Positions 62,664 to 64,000 of a stretch of DNA of 64,000 nucleotides are shown here, piece by piece; position 1 is the first letter of the stretch; every line of letters begins with the position of its first letter. The stretch comes from DATBVX01 sp963724625. GTDB taxonomy: Bacteria > Pseudomonadota > Gammaproteobacteria > Steroidobacterales > Steroidobacteraceae. Position numbers and translations under genes: made by a program. Below the pieces are notes generated by a model. That model did not search any database. It was not told the origin of the DNA and was given only the letters and a program-made list of their open reading frames with translations. The DNA lies in the NCBI GenBank assembly GCA_963724625.1, contig CAVRVO010000013.1, positions 186,001 through 250,000 of the forward strand, in the 5' to 3' direction.

Positions 62664-64000
62664 CTACGACGGATCCTCGGTCGTCACGCGCGACAGGATC
62701 GCGTCGCGCACGTTGAGAAGCTTGGCACGCACTTCGTCGACCCGTGCGGTCTCGACCTGCGGATTGGTGCGCATCGCGCCCAGATCATTGTTCAGCGATT
62801 CGAGAGTGCCGCGCACTCCGGGCAGATCAGCCCGCGCGAAGTAGTTGACCATGGCGCCGACGCTTTCGGCATAGCCGTTGATCGACTCCAGCAGTATGTC
62901 CGGACGATTGATCGCAATCGCAGCGCGGGCGCGCAGGCTGAGCGTGATGGTGCTGGGCTGGGTGAGAACGAGTTCCTCGAGCAGCAACAGCGCATCGCGG
63001 CCCAAACGACGCCGATGCTCCGGATTTGTGACGCGCAGTCGCCAGTTCGCGCGCATCTGAACGCACTCCGGGTGCCACGGATCAGTCCAACGCGATTGAG
63101 CCAGCACCGTGTCGAGGCCCGGAAGTGCCTCCCATTCCTCGCGGACTGCGTGCCGGCCTGCCTGCAGCAGCGCGGCCGGCACGGACGGCAGTTGTGCAGC
63201 CTCGGCGGCAATGTCGGCGGGTGCGGTGTCGTGCGATAACTGTGAGAGCGAGCTCCGGATGAGCTCGAATCTTGCGTTCTGGTTGGATGGATCGATACCG
63301 AGAGACTCGCTGAGCAGGCGTCGCGCACCGCTGACATCTCCGCGGCTGCTACGAGCAACGGACTCGACATAGGCCGCAGTGGAGGGGTCGGGAATGAGCT
63401 GCGACATGCGCAGGATCCGGTCAGCATGGGAGGGGTCGGTGGAGATGAACTGTGCCAGGCGTCGCGCCATATAAGGGAAGGAGAATTGCGATCCGGCAGC
63501 GTAGATCCAGCTGCCGCGGCGTTGCAGCGGGTCGTAGCTTTCGAGGACGTGGCTGAGCGTCGTGGGCACAAAGCCGCCGCCACGGTCATAGACGGTATCC
63601 GTCGCGAGGCGATTGCGGTCGTCGGTGATCAGGTCGGCACCTCGCGCCAGGGCCACAGCACCCTGCTGGTCGGCGCTCAGTGCCACGAGCAGGTCTTCGG
63701 GCACCTCGATGCCGTAGCGCGCGTAGTGGGACTGCGCGGTCGCGATCGTGGCGCGCGTGCGTGCGACGTCTTCCTCTGTGCGCAGGGCACCACCAGACGC
63801 CAGGAACACGAGCGTATTCGGGTCCGGGCGATAGATTCGCAGCTCCTTGAACACATCGAGCAGCGTCGCGCTCAATGAACGCAGCAGCGCCTCGTCGAGG
63901 AAGCTGATGTTCATCCACTGGATGAACACACCCTCCGGGTTGAGGTGTGCGGCCACCTGCTGCATGAATTCGCGCGTATAGAGGTGCGAGGCTCCGGCAG
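62664..64000 (-). CDS. Spermidine-synthase-like protein with long helical C-terminal domain, partial
   Basis: The frame is open to the right edge, so the N-terminal part is missing; 445 codons are seen. The visible start reads ASHLYTREF and LNPEGVFIQWMNISFLDEAL, the end of a polyamine-aminopropyltransferase-like Rossmann domain as found in large membrane-fused spermidine-synthase-like proteins. Then comes a long all-helical region with TPR-like periodicity (RRLAQFISTDPSHADRILRM, SLGIDPSNQNARFELIRSSL). The active-site Asp residues lie outside the window. Such proteins are often not true spermidine synthases. Confidence 0.7.
   Translation of the reverse strand, partial: AGASHLYTREFMQQVAAHLNPEGVFIQWMNISFLDEALLRSLSATLLDVFKELRIYRPDPNTLVFLASGGALRTEEDVARTRATIATAQSHYARYGIEVPEDLLVALSADQQGAVALARGADLITDDRNRLATDTVYDRGGGFVPTTLSHVLESYDPLQRRGSWIYAAGSQFSFPYMARRLAQFISTDPSHADRILRMSQLIPDPSTAAYVESVARSSRGDVSGARRLLSESLGIDPSNQNARFELIRSSLSQLSHDTAPADIAAEAAQLPSVPAALLQAGRHAVREEWEALPGLDTVLAQSRWTDPWHPECVQMRANWRLRVTNPEHRRRLGRDALLLLEELVLTQPSTITLSLRARAAIAINRPDILLESINGYAESVGAMVNYFARADLPGVRGTLESLNNDLGAMRTNPQVETARVDEVRAKLLNVRDAILSRVTTEDPS

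Overview
The window is GC-rich, densely coding bacterial DNA, most likely from a gammaproteobacterium near the Xanthomonadales/Nevskiales/Steroidobacterales. This is an inference from the housekeeping backbone (lapB - comEA-like - galU; thrS-infC-rpmI-rplT-pheS-pheT-ihfA-merR followed by tRNA-Pro), an infC starting on AUC, and outer-membrane genes such as TolC/NodT-type and porin proteins. No phage, plasmid or CRISPR locus is visible.

Layout. 1-16.3 kb is core genome: LPS control (lapB), galU, a histone-like protein, tRNA-Asn, an aminotransferase, uvrB, tRNA-Val, the thrS-infC-ribosomal protein-pheST-ihfA operon and tRNA-Pro, then three decayed gene remnants around a chaA-type Ca2+/H+ antiporter. 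16.4-20 kb holds a minus-strand operon in which a QseBC/PmrAB-like two-component system precedes a DegP/HtrA protease. 20.1-26.8 kb is a catabolic group (SDR, amidohydrolase, FadJ-like bifunctional enzyme, MarR regulator, PobA-like hydroxylase). 26.9-40.6 kb is an envelope region in which a module (DUF3313 lipoprotein divergent from DUF3300 and DUF2950 proteins) occurs twice, about 10 kb apart, flanking a two-component system with a periplasmic binding-protein-like sensor, a receiver-only regulator, a HAD hydrolase and an alpha/beta hydrolase.

40.8-61.1 kb is the striking part: about 20 kb of co-directional genes, no gap above about 100 bp, closed by a strong terminator. It carries two arginine/lysine-type decarboxylases, an ornithine decarboxylase, PotE-like and AdiC-like antiporters, a broken amino-acid binding protein, a porin-like barrel, a YiaW/YiaV/outer-membrane-factor export set, a Cax-type Ca2+/H+ exchanger, a VIT-like protein, an AI-2E-family permease, DUF502, and a class D-like sortase followed directly by a secreted protein ending in an LPKTA sorting signal. 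Decarboxylation consumes cytoplasmic protons and antiporters swap the amine product for fresh amino acid, so I read this as an acid/pH-stress and envelope-maintenance island. 61.2-64 kb holds an FAD-linked oxidase and the C-terminal part of a spermidine-synthase-like protein running off the edge.

Caution: about a dozen genes between 24.6 and 61.4 kb have one or more single-base frame changes inside otherwise intact, recognisable proteins, while the core genes of the first 24 kb have none. This may be recent decay or sequence error; each case is recorded.
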